Assembly (NCBI GenBank): GCA_036277635.1
Contig: DASUMP010000031.1
Location: 1-5,587, forward strand
DNA: 5,587 nucleotides
Source of the DNA: DASUMP01 sp036277635
GTDB lineage: Bacteria > Actinomycetota > Acidimicrobiia > IMCC26256 > PALSA-610
Direction of reading: 5' to 3'
The notes beneath the pieces are model-generated. The model was not told where the DNA came from. It made no database searches and worked only from the letters and a program-made list of their open reading frames with translations. The position numbers and the translations under genes were made by a program. Below, piece after piece: positions 1 through 5,587 of this stretch (positions are counted from its first letter, which is position 1; the number at the start of each line of letters is the position of its first letter).

Positions 1-761
1 CCGCCGCGCGCGTCGCCGTCGATCTTGGTGAGGATCACCCCGTCGAGGCCGATCGCGTCGTGGAACGCCTCGGCGACGTTGACCGCCTCTTGACCGGTCA
101 TCGCGTCGACGACGAGCAGCGTGTCGTGCGGCTGGGTGACCGCGCGCACCTCGCGCAGCTCGTCCATGAGGCTCTCGTCGATCTGCAAGCGCCCCGCGGT
201 GTCGACGATCACGACGTTGCGACCGAGCCGGGCGGCCTCGTCGAGGCCCTTGCGGGCGACGGTGACGGGGTCGCTCGCCTCCGAGAACACCGGCACGTCG
301 ATGCGCGCGCCGAGCACGCGCAGCTGCTCGACCGCGGCCGGTCGCTGCAGGTCGGCGGCGACGAGGAGCGGCTGGAGCCCTTGCGACTTGAGCAGCCGCG
401 CGAGCTTCGCGGCGGCGGTCGTCTTGCCCGAACCCTGCAAGCCGGCGAGCAGCACGACCGTCGGCGGCTTCGAGCTCATCGTGAGCTTGCCGGTCTCGCC
501 GCCGAGCGTGACCACGAGCTCGTCGTGCACGATCTTCACGACCTGTTGCGCGGGGCTGAGGCTCTTCGACACCTCGGCGCCGACGGCGCGCTCCTTCACC
601 CGCGCGATGAAGCCCTTCACGACGCGGACGTTCACGTCGGCTTCGAGGAGGGCGAGGCGGATCTCTCGCGCGATCTCGTCGATGTCGGAGTCGGTGAGAC
701 GACCGCGGCTGCGCAGCCGCGTGAAGATGCCGTCGAACCGTTCGCTCAGCGCGTCGAACAC
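1..761 (-). CDS. ffh: Signal recognition particle protein Ffh (SRP54), N-terminal part; runs off the left edge
   Basis: Ffh is the GTPase of the signal recognition particle. It binds hydrophobic signal sequences and 4.5S/6S RNA through its M domain and docks with FtsY at the membrane. I translated 253 codons from a GTG at 761-759 to the edge without a stop. The N domain four-helix bundle covers about residues 1-95 and includes the conserved stretch ALLEADVNVRVVKGF (37-51). The G domain follows: G1 P-loop GLQGSGKTT (107-115), the insertion-box region DLQRPAA (137-143), G3 DTAGR (187-191) and G4 TKIDGDARGG at the cut end. DLQRPAA and TKxDGDARGG separate Ffh from FtsY, which has DTFRAAA and TKLDGTAKGG. 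The rest of the G domain and the methionine-rich M domain, roughly 200 residues in the family, lie outside. The GTG start is chosen because it begins the usual Ffh opening (FDALSERF) and sits 6 bases after a good Shine-Dalgarno sequence. It lies 12 bases after the ftsY stop and is probably expressed with it. Identification is very secure; only the far end is unseen. Confidence 0.97.
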   Translation of the reverse strand, partial: MFDALSERFDGIFTRLRSRGRLTDSDIDEIAREIRLALLEADVNVRVVKGFIARVKERAVGAEVSKSLSPAQQVVKIVHDELVVTLGGETGKLTMSSKPPTVVLLAGLQGSGKTTAAAKLARLLKSQGLQPLLVAADLQRPAAVEQLRVLGARIDVPVFSEASDPVTVARKGLDEAARLGRNVVIVDTAGRLQIDESLMDELREVRAVTQPHDTLLVVDAMTGQEAVNVAEAFHDAIGLDGVILTKIDGDARG

Positions 762-767
762 AGCGGG

Positions 768-775
768 CCCTTCCT
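768..775 (-). promoter_or_regulatory. Ribosome binding site of ffh, overlapping the ftsY stop codon
   Basis: On the minus strand the bases read AGGAAGGG and end 6 bases before the GTG start of ffh. The first two bases belong to the TAG stop codon of ftsY. This is the only clear purine-rich Shine-Dalgarno sequence at the three gene junctions here, and it decides the GTG start. The overlap with the upstream stop fits translational coupling of ftsY and ffh, which is an inference. Confidence 0.8.
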
Positions 776-1901
776 ACTCGTCGAAGAGCGCGGCGGCGAA
801 TTCGGACGGCTCGAACGCCACCAGGTCGCCGACGCCTTCACCCACGCCCACGACCTTGACCGGTAGCCCGAGCTCGGCCTGGATCGCGAGCACGATGCCG
901 CCCTTCGCGGTGCCGTCGAGCTTGGTGAGCACGATGCCGGTGACGTCGACGGCCTCGGCGAACTGGCGGGCCTGCACGAGGCCGTTCTGTCCGGTCGTGG
1001 CGTCGATCACGAGGAGCACCTCCTTCAACGCGCCCTCGGTGCGATCGACGATGCGCCGGAGCTTGCGCAGCTCCTCCATCAGGTTCGCCTTGGTGTGGAG
1101 GCGACCGGCGGTGTCGACGAGCACGAGGTCGGCGTCGCGCGACGACGCCGCGCTCATCGCGTCGAACACCACCGAGCCGGGGTCGGCGCCCTCCTGGCCG
1201 CGCACGAGCTCGGACCCGGTGCGCTGCGCCCACAGAGCGAGCTGCTCCGCGGCGGCAGCGCGGAACGTGTCGCCGGCGGCGAGGACGGCGCGGTGACCGA
1301 GCTCGCGCTGCTGTGCGGCGAGCTTGCCGATCGTGGTGGTCTTGCCGACGCCGTTGACGCCCACGAACATCCACACGTTCGGCTCGCCCGCGACGACCGT
1401 CAGCGCACGATCGCCACCAGCGGTGAGCAACGCAGAGACCTCGTCGCGCAGCAGCTCGACGATCGCGTCGGCGTCGGCTGCGCGCGCGTCGGCGGCGCGC
1501 GCCCGCACACGCTCGAGGAGGCCTTGCGTCGTGGCCACGCCCACGTCGGCGAGCAGGAGCGCCTCTTCGAGCTCGTCGTACACGTCGTCGCCGACGGCAC
1601 GGCCGCGCACGCCTCGCACGTAGCCGCTGAACGCGGCCCGGGTCTTGCCCAATCGGTCGCGCAGCCGGGGGCGGACCTCGACGAGCGGTTCCTCGACGAC
1701 CGGTTCGGCCGTGGCGTCGACGACCGCGTCGAGCGCGGCTTCGACATCGGCCCGAGGGGACGGCGGCGTCGCGACCGCGGTGGTGCCGGCGGCGGGCGGC
1801 GGTTCGATCGGGCCGCGATCACTGCGCCGCGCGTACCAGTAGCCGCCGGCGACGGCGAGCACGATCGCGAGCGCGACCACGACGATGAGCAGCGCCTCCA
1901 T
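774..1901 (-). CDS. ftsY: Signal recognition particle receptor FtsY, membrane-anchored actinobacterial form
   Basis: FtsY is the SRP receptor GTPase. It forms a heterodimer with Ffh and hands ribosome-nascent chain complexes to the Sec translocon. The 375 residues begin with one transmembrane helix (about 3-23, LLIVVVALAIVLAVAGGYWY) followed by ARR, so the N-terminus is probably outside and the rest cytoplasmic. A Pro/Ala/acidic linker (about 27-76) takes the place of the long acidic A domain of E. coli FtsY. The N domain covers about 78-165 (LEEALLLADVGVATT, 111-125). The G domain has G1 GVNGVGKTTT (181-190), DTFRAAAAEQL (211-221), G3 DTAGR (263-267), G4 TKLDGTAKGG (326-335) and the closing loop GVGEGVGDL (352-360). 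The C-terminus, ending AALFDE, is complete. The ATG is the only usual start between the preceding in-frame TAG (1928-1926, the stop of the channel gene) and the membrane helix, although no Shine-Dalgarno sequence precedes it. It ends 12 bases before ffh. Function is secure. Confidence 0.97.
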   Translation of the reverse strand: MEALLIVVVALAIVLAVAGGYWYARRSDRGPIEPPPAAGTTAVATPPSPRADVEAALDAVVDATAEPVVEEPLVEVRPRLRDRLGKTRAAFSGYVRGVRGRAVGDDVYDELEEALLLADVGVATTQGLLERVRARAADARAADADAIVELLRDEVSALLTAGGDRALTVVAGEPNVWMFVGVNGVGKTTTIGKLAAQQRELGHRAVLAAGDTFRAAAAEQLALWAQRTGSELVRGQEGADPGSVVFDAMSAASSRDADLVLVDTAGRLHTKANLMEELRKLRRIVDRTEGALKEVLLVIDATTGQNGLVQARQFAEAVDVTGIVLTKLDGTAKGGIVLAIQAELGLPVKVVGVGEGVGDLVAFEPSEFAAALFDE

Positions 1902-1925
1902 GGAACGCGGGATGTTATCGAGGCG
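1902..1925 (-). other. Channel gene/ftsY junction without a recognisable ribosome binding site
   Basis: The 24 bases between the channel stop codon and the ftsY ATG contain no purine-rich Shine-Dalgarno sequence. The last bases before the start are GCGTTCC. The ftsY frame is the same as that of the channel gene, separated only by its TAG. An SD-like GGAGG occurs inside the ftsY start region (ATGGAGG), but the next possible start, GTG at codon 8, is 14 bases beyond it and would remove part of the membrane helix. I see no promoter or terminator here. Confidence 0.5.
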
Positions 1926-2963
1926 CTACTCGACGCCCTCGTCGGCGGTCGGGTCGGGCGAACGGTGCCAGATCGTGCGTTGTGGGAACGGGATCTCGAT
2001 GCCTTCGCGGTCGAACGCGCCCTTGATGCGAGCGCGCAGCTCGCGCGCGACGTTCCACTGCTCGAGCGGTCGGGTCTTCACCACGAGTCGGATCGCGATG
2101 CCGTCGGCGCCGAGCATCTCGACCCCCCATACCTCGGGCCGTTCGAGGATCCGATCCTTCCACTCGATCTCCCCCGCCATCTCGGCCGCGGTGCCGAGGA
2201 TCACCTCGCGAGCGAGGTCGATGTCGGTGTCGTACGCGACCGACACGTCGAGCACGGCGCGCGACCACTCTTGCGACATGTTCCCGACCCGGCGGATCTC
2301 GCCGTTGGGCACGTGCCACACGACGCCGTTCACGTCGCGCAGTCGCGTGGTGCGGAGGCTGATGTTCTCCACGGTGCCGGTCGCCTCACCGGTGTCGACG
2401 ACGTCGCCCACGCCGAACTGGTCTTCGAGGATCATGAACGTGCCTGCGATCAGGTCGCGCAACAGGTTCTGCGCGCCGAAGCCGAGCGCGACGCCGATCA
2501 GCCCCGCGCTCGTGAGCAACGTCGAGGGCTGCACGCCCAGCGTCGCGATGATCATGAACACGGCGACGACCCAGATCACGATCGCCGCGAAGCTGCGCAC
2601 CCCGGACCCGATCGTGAGTGCCCGCTGGTGCCGGCGGATCGTGGGGGTCGACGACGTCGTGTCGAGCATCGACAGGCCGGTGCGGCGCCGGAAGCGGCGG
2701 ATGCGCTCGCGCGTGCCCTCGCGCTCGAGCCGACGCTCGATGCGCTTGCTGATCACCCGCACGAGACGGTTGACGAACCACGCGCCGAGCACGATCAGCA
2801 CGATCGTGACGGGAACCGACAACGGGCGTGCGACCTCGCCCAGGTTCACGCTGTCGGTGACGTCGACGACGACTCGGCAGAGCCACGCCTGCGAGTCGCG
2901 TTCACCGCACGCTTCGATGTCGGGCGGGACGTCCTGGGCGATCCGAACGGCGAGGTGGTGCAT
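1926..2963 (-). CDS. MscS-family small-conductance mechanosensitive ion channel
   Basis: This is an integral membrane channel of the MscS superfamily, which opens under membrane tension to release solutes on hypo-osmotic shock. It has 345 residues, close to the size of E. coli MscS (286) and far below the MscK type. TM1 is at about 49-67 and TM2 at about 121-142. The pore-lining TM3 is at about 146-175 and carries the family signature GFGAQNLLRDLIAG (161-174). The cytoplasmic beta domain follows with FGVGDVV (183-189), then GTVENISLRTTRLRD (196-210) and HVPNGEI (217-223). The alpha/beta domain ends in the typical GIEIPFPQRTI (321-331). A basic linker (about 71-95) separates TM1 and TM2. The first 46 residues, predicted outside the membrane, hold two cysteines (C19, C29). 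The ATG at 2963 is the only start upstream of both cysteines, but it has no Shine-Dalgarno sequence; the 11 bases before it are pyrimidine-rich. It lies between smc and ftsY with gaps of 11 and 24 bases. The family is secure; the ion selectivity and exact subtype cannot be read from sequence. Confidence 0.94.
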   Translation of the reverse strand: MHHLAVRIAQDVPPDIEACGERDSQAWLCRVVVDVTDSVNLGEVARPLSVPVTIVLIVLGAWFVNRLVRVISKRIERRLEREGTRERIRRFRRRTGLSMLDTTSSTPTIRRHQRALTIGSGVRSFAAIVIWVVAVFMIIATLGVQPSTLLTSAGLIGVALGFGAQNLLRDLIAGTFMILEDQFGVGDVVDTGEATGTVENISLRTTRLRDVNGVVWHVPNGEIRRVGNMSQEWSRAVLDVSVAYDTDIDLAREVILGTAAEMAGEIEWKDRILERPEVWGVEMLGADGIAIRLVVKTRPLEQWNVARELRARIKGAFDREGIEIPFPQRTIWHRSPDPTADEGVE

Positions 2964-2968
2964 CGGCG

Positions 2969-2987
2969 GGAGGGCTACGCGTCCTCC
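2969..2987 (-). promoter_or_regulatory. Possible small hairpin at the smc/channel junction that pairs an SD-like GGAGG
   Basis: On the minus strand GGAGG (2987-2983, in the last codons of smc) can pair with CCTCC (2973-2969, in the gap) over a 9-base loop that contains the smc stop codon. GGAGG lies 19 bases before the ATG of the channel gene, too far for a usual Shine-Dalgarno contact. The pairing is exact over five G/C-rich base pairs but short, with no extension on either side. It could be chance in such G+C-rich DNA. Confidence 0.25.
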
Positions 2988-5587
2988 AGCTCGAGGTCGC
3001 GGATGCGCTGGCTGACGACCCGACTCGAACCGCCGGGCGGCATCGACACGCCGTAGAGCACGTCGGCGGCCTCCATGGTGCGCTTCTGGTGCGACACGAC
3101 GAGGAGCTGTGCTTCACCGCGGAACTCGTGCACGAGGTCGAGGAACCGATGCAGGTTCACGTCGTCGAGCGCGGCTTCGACCTCGTCCATCAGATAGAAG
3201 GGCGACGGGCGGGCGCGGAACACCGCGAACAGGAACGCGAGCGCGGCGAGCGAGCGCTCGCCGCCGGAGAGCAGCGACAGCCGCCGCACGGTCTTGCCCG
3301 ACGGTCGCGCCTCGATCTCGATGCCGGTGTCGAGCAGGTTCGACGGATCGGTGAGCACGAGGCGACCGGTGCCGCCGGGGAAGAGCGTCGCGAACAACGA
3401 CGTGAAGTGGGTCGCCACGTCGGCGAACGCCTGCTCGAAGACGCTGACGATCTCCTGGTCGACGGCGCGGATCACGCGCGTGAGCTCGCGTCGCGTGTTC
3501 TTCACGTCGTCGAGCTGCTGTTCGAGGAAGTCGTGCCGTTCGAGCAACGCCTCGTACTCGCTCAACGCGAGCGGGTTCACCGGGCCCATGAGCCGCAGCT
3601 CGCGCTCGAGCTCGCGCGCCCGGCCGGCGGGCGTGGCGCCGTCGGGGATCTCGGGCAGCGCGGCCGCGAGTGCCGCCTCGGGCTCGCAGTCGAAGTCGCG
3701 CCGCACCGTCTCGACCGCGGCTTCGAGGCGCAGGCGCACCTCGGTCTCTTGCACCTCGGCGCGGTTCGCGTGCTCGCGCACCTCGCTCAGCTCGCGCTCG
3801 GCGACGCCGCGCTCGGCGCGCAGCCCGTCGAGGCGCCGGCCCGCGTCGCGTGCGGCCTCCGACTGCTCCTGGCGCTTGCGCCGGAGGCGCTCGGCGACCG
3901 TGTCGATCACCGCCGCGTGTCCCGCGACCCGCTCGTCGATCGAGACGAGCAGCGTGCCCTTCGCTTCGAGGTCGCCCCGGCGGCGACGGGCGGCCGCTTC
4001 TTCGTCAGGGCGCGCGGCGAGTCGCGCCTCGATGTCGGCGAGACGGCGGCCGAGCACCGCGCGCCGCTCCTCGAGCGCGGCGCCGCGCACCTCGAAGTCG
4101 CGTCGCAATGCCGCGCTCTGCGACCGCAGCCGCTCGTGCTCGGCGCGCGCGACGCGCAGCGCATCGGCGGCGGCGACCTCGGCCGCGATCGCCGCCTGGG
4201 CGGCGTCGCGAGCGGCGGTGCACGCGCGCACGGCGTCGTCGAGCGACCCGCCGACGTCGAGCGCGGTGCCGTCGGAGCTCAGACGTTCGATCTCGGCCAG
4301 TCGCGCCGACACGAGCGTGCGCCGCTCGAGCAGCGAGGCGCTGCGCACCTCGTGGTCGCGTCGGGCACCGCTCGCGCGCGCGGCGGCTCGGTCGTACTCG
4401 GCCCGCCGAGTGCGCGACGCCTCGGCGGCGGCGCGCTCGTCGGCGCGGACGCCTTCGAGGCGGGCGCGAGCGGCGTCGGCGGCCGCGCTCGCGGCGTCGA
4501 GCGCGGCGGCGGCGTCACGCGCGCGCTCGCGCGCCTCGTCGAGCGCGGCGGGAGTGACCGCCGCGCTCCCCTGCGGTCCGGCCCGCCACGACCCGCCGCC
4601 GAAGCGGTCGCCCTGGGGGGTGATCGCGACGAGTCCGGGGTCGGCGAGCGCGACGTCGATCGCGGCGGCCCACCCGGCGTCGACGAGCACGCACCCGGCG
4701 AGCAGGCGCTCGAGCAACGCGTCGACCCCGGGGCGGGTGCCGCGGATGTAGTCGGAGAGCGGTTGGGTCCCGGGCGGGACGAGGACACCTTGCGCGCGCG
4801 GCAACGTGTCGTCGGCGACGAGCAACAACGCGTGCGCGTCGCCCGCCTTGACGCGTTCCACCGCGCGGCGGGCGGCCCCACCGCCTTCGACGACGAGCGC
4901 GCGCACCAGGTCGCCGAGCGCAGCGGCGACCGCGACCTCGGCTCCCGGTTCGATCTCGATGCTGTCGACGAGCGGGCCGATCACGCCGTCGAGCCCGACG
5001 AGCGCGTCGACGCCGGCGGCCCGGTGCGCCTCGTCGAGCGCGAGCGCGAGCGCGTCGGCGCGCGCGTGCCAGCGCGACGCGTCTTCGGCGGCGCGGCGCC
5101 ACGCGGTCTCGGCGTCGCGGACGTCGGCTTCGGCGGCGGCGCGGGCGCGCCCGAGCGGCGTCTGGTCGGGCGGGATGCCGTCGATCGCGTCGAGCTCGGC
5201 GCGCAGGTCGGCCGCGGCGCGCTCGAGCGCTTCGCACTCGCTGCGGTGCGGACCGAGCCCGGCGACCTCGTCGTCGATCGCCGCGAGCTGCGCGGTGAGC
5301 GCGGCTCGCTCACCCTCGAGGCGCTCTCGCCGCTCGCGAGCGCCGTCGATCTCGGCGCGCGCGGCGGCTTCGGCCGTCTCGGCCCGGCGCAGCGCGTCGT
5401 CGGCGTCGCGGCGCGCGGCGGCTGCGCGTTCGGCGGCGGCGACCGCCGCGGTGACCTCGGCGGTCGCGGTCGCGAACCGGGCGTCGGCGGCGTCGACGTC
5501 GGCGCGACCGGGCGCGAGCGTGGCCCAGTCGGCCTCGGCGGCCGCGAGCTGTTCGCGCAGCGCGGCCGCGTCGGCGACCAGCGTCTC
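2975..5587 (-). CDS. smc: Chromosome segregation ATPase SMC, C-terminal 870 residues; N-terminus beyond the right edge
   Basis: SMC forms the ATP-driven ring of bacterial condensin with ScpA and ScpB and loads at parS/ParB sites to extrude DNA loops. The frame is open from the edge (first codon GAG at 5587) to a TAG at 2977-2975. In window numbering, an Ala/Arg/Glu-rich coiled coil covers about 1-188, with breaks near 110-114 and 136-146 (GIPPDQTPLG). The hinge covers about 190-337, starting VDALVGLDGVIGPLVD and ending in the glycine-rich FGGGSWRAG. The returning coiled coil runs to about 655. The joint and C-terminal head follow: LMGPVNPLALSEYEALLERH (666-685), ABC signature LLSGGERSL (772-780), Walker B and D-loop FYLMDEVEAALDD (797-809) and switch VVSHQKRTMEAADVLYG (830-846). 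The Walker A head and about 300 residues are missing from the window. A GTG at 4984 that could be mistaken for a start lies inside the hinge and is not one. The gene is first of the visible operon and ends 11 bases before the channel gene. Confidence 0.97.
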   Translation of the reverse strand, partial: ETLVADAAALREQLAAAEADWATLAPGRADVDAADARFATATAEVTAAVAAAERAAAARRDADDALRRAETAEAAARAEIDGARERRERLEGERAALTAQLAAIDDEVAGLGPHRSECEALERAAADLRAELDAIDGIPPDQTPLGRARAAAEADVRDAETAWRRAAEDASRWHARADALALALDEAHRAAGVDALVGLDGVIGPLVDSIEIEPGAEVAVAAALGDLVRALVVEGGGAARRAVERVKAGDAHALLLVADDTLPRAQGVLVPPGTQPLSDYIRGTRPGVDALLERLLAGCVLVDAGWAAAIDVALADPGLVAITPQGDRFGGGSWRAGPQGSAAVTPAALDEARERARDAAAALDAASAAADAARARLEGVRADERAAAEASRTRRAEYDRAAARASGARRDHEVRSASLLERRTLVSARLAEIERLSSDGTALDVGGSLDDAVRACTAARDAAQAAIAAEVAAADALRVARAEHERLRSQSAALRRDFEVRGAALEERRAVLGRRLADIEARLAARPDEEAAARRRRGDLEAKGTLLVSIDERVAGHAAVIDTVAERLRRKRQEQSEAARDAGRRLDGLRAERGVAERELSEVREHANRAEVQETEVRLRLEAAVETVRRDFDCEPEAALAAALPEIPDGATPAGRARELERELRLMGPVNPLALSEYEALLERHDFLEQQLDDVKNTRRELTRVIRAVDQEIVSVFEQAFADVATHFTSLFATLFPGGTGRLVLTDPSNLLDTGIEIEARPSGKTVRRLSLLSGGERSLAALAFLFAVFRARPSPFYLMDEVEAALDDVNLHRFLDLVHEFRGEAQLLVVSHQKRTMEAADVLYGVSMPPGGSSRVVSQRIRDLELEDA
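4028..4105 (-). repeat. Intragenic repeat in the smc coiled coil, second copy
   Basis: This encodes RRDFEVRGAALEERR followed by AVLGRRLADIE. It matches the segment at 4286-4363 without gaps: by eye 16 of 26 residues and about 54 of 78 bases are identical. The two copies are 86 codons apart in the returning coiled coil. A local duplication is the simplest reading. Convergence of heptad-patterned Arg/Glu/Ala sequence is the alternative, since coiled coils with biased composition often look alike. Confidence 0.5.
4286..4363 (-). repeat. Intragenic repeat in the smc coiled coil, first copy
   Basis: This encodes RRDHEVRSASLLERR followed by TLVSARLAEIE and is the upstream partner of the repeat at 4028-4105. 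The shared core is RRD-x-EVR-x-A-x-L-x-ERR, then RLA-x-IE. Between the copies lies a likely helix break rich in Gly, Ser and Asp (LSSDGTALDVGG, about 4282-4247), so the copies would flank a flexible point of the arm. Confidence 0.5.

Larger units (their letters stand above)
1..5587 (-). other. Predicted operon segment smc - MscS-family channel gene - ftsY - ffh
   Basis: All four genes point the same way with gaps of 11, 24 and 12 bases, leaving no room for ordinary promoters or terminators. This supports one transcript entering from the right edge and leaving at the left. No plus-strand gene is supported anywhere. Co-transcription is inferred from spacing; internal promoters within coding sequence cannot be excluded. 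Confidence 0.75.

Noticed and set aside
60..1296. Plus-strand open frames of 268 and 391 codons antisense to ffh and ftsY
   Set aside because: The opposite strand encodes intact Ffh and FtsY with all GTPase motifs in order; the plus-strand products are compositional shadows.
2651..2660. Perfect 10-base palindrome ACGACGTCGT
   Set aside because: It lies within codons of the channel gene and is made of the GAC/GTC words abundant throughout this DNA; no second copy or operator context is evident.
1095..3056. A 653-codon plus-strand open frame across ftsY, the channel gene and the end of smc
   Set aside because: It is antisense to three well-identified genes, crosses their boundaries, shows no domain I recognise, and is rich in Arg/His/Asp as expected from reading G+C-rich codons backwards.
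4615..4620. Run of six G (six C in the coding strand) as a possible frameshift site in smc
   Set aside because: The reading frame continues normally on both sides into the end of the hinge and there is no overlapping alternative product, so it is an ordinary Thr-Pro-Gln codon run.
3294..4751. A 485-codon plus-strand open frame antisense to smc
   Set aside because: The product is a low-complexity Ser/Arg/Ala string produced by the reverse complement of Ala/Arg/Glu coiled-coil codons; no start context or domain supports it.
1..5587. Search for a novel system, mobile element, RNA gene or CRISPR array
   Set aside because: Every stretch is accounted for by four contiguous housekeeping or membrane-channel genes with gaps of 24 bases or less; no direct-repeat array, inverted terminal repeats, transposase or structured RNA candidate was seen.

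Overview
The window is a tightly packed stretch of chromosomal housekeeping DNA from a very G+C-rich bacterium. Everything I can support is on the minus strand, in transcription order smc - mechanosensitive channel gene - ftsY - ffh. The strong G/C third-position bias, an FtsY anchored by an N-terminal transmembrane helix, and the smc/ftsY/ffh neighbourhood all point to an actinobacterium. The lack of amt-glnB-glnD genes between ftsY and ffh, and the MscS gene between smc and ftsY, suggest a lineage outside the classical mycobacteria/streptomycetes, possibly Acidimicrobiia-like. That placement is inference from gene order and general sequence flavour only.

Layout, read in the direction of transcription from high to low coordinates. 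Positions 5587-2975 hold the C-terminal 870 residues of the chromosome-organising ATPase SMC: part of the incoming coiled coil, the hinge, the outgoing coiled coil and the C-terminal ATPase head. Its start lies beyond the right edge. After an 11-base gap comes a complete 345-residue MscS-family channel (2963-1926). After 24 bases comes a complete 375-residue FtsY, the SRP receptor GTPase (1901-774). After 12 bases comes ffh, the SRP54 GTPase (761 to the left edge), of which the first 253 residues are present. The methionine-rich M domain lies outside the window.

No intergenic space is large enough for an ordinary promoter or terminator, so the four genes look co-transcribed. FtsY and Ffh are the receptor and the particle GTPase of one membrane-protein targeting machine, and MscS is a polytopic membrane protein that this machine would be expected to insert. 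SMC works in chromosome segregation. The functional link between SMC and the SRP genes is positional rather than biochemical.

I found no RNA gene, mobile element, CRISPR array or clear novel system. The less ordinary points are the channel gene inside this operon, a conserved-looking cysteine pair in the channel's extracytoplasmic N-terminus, an apparent internal duplication in the SMC coiled coil, and weak or absent Shine-Dalgarno sequences ahead of two of the three visible starts. The long plus-strand open frames are antisense shadows caused by G+C-rich codon usage.
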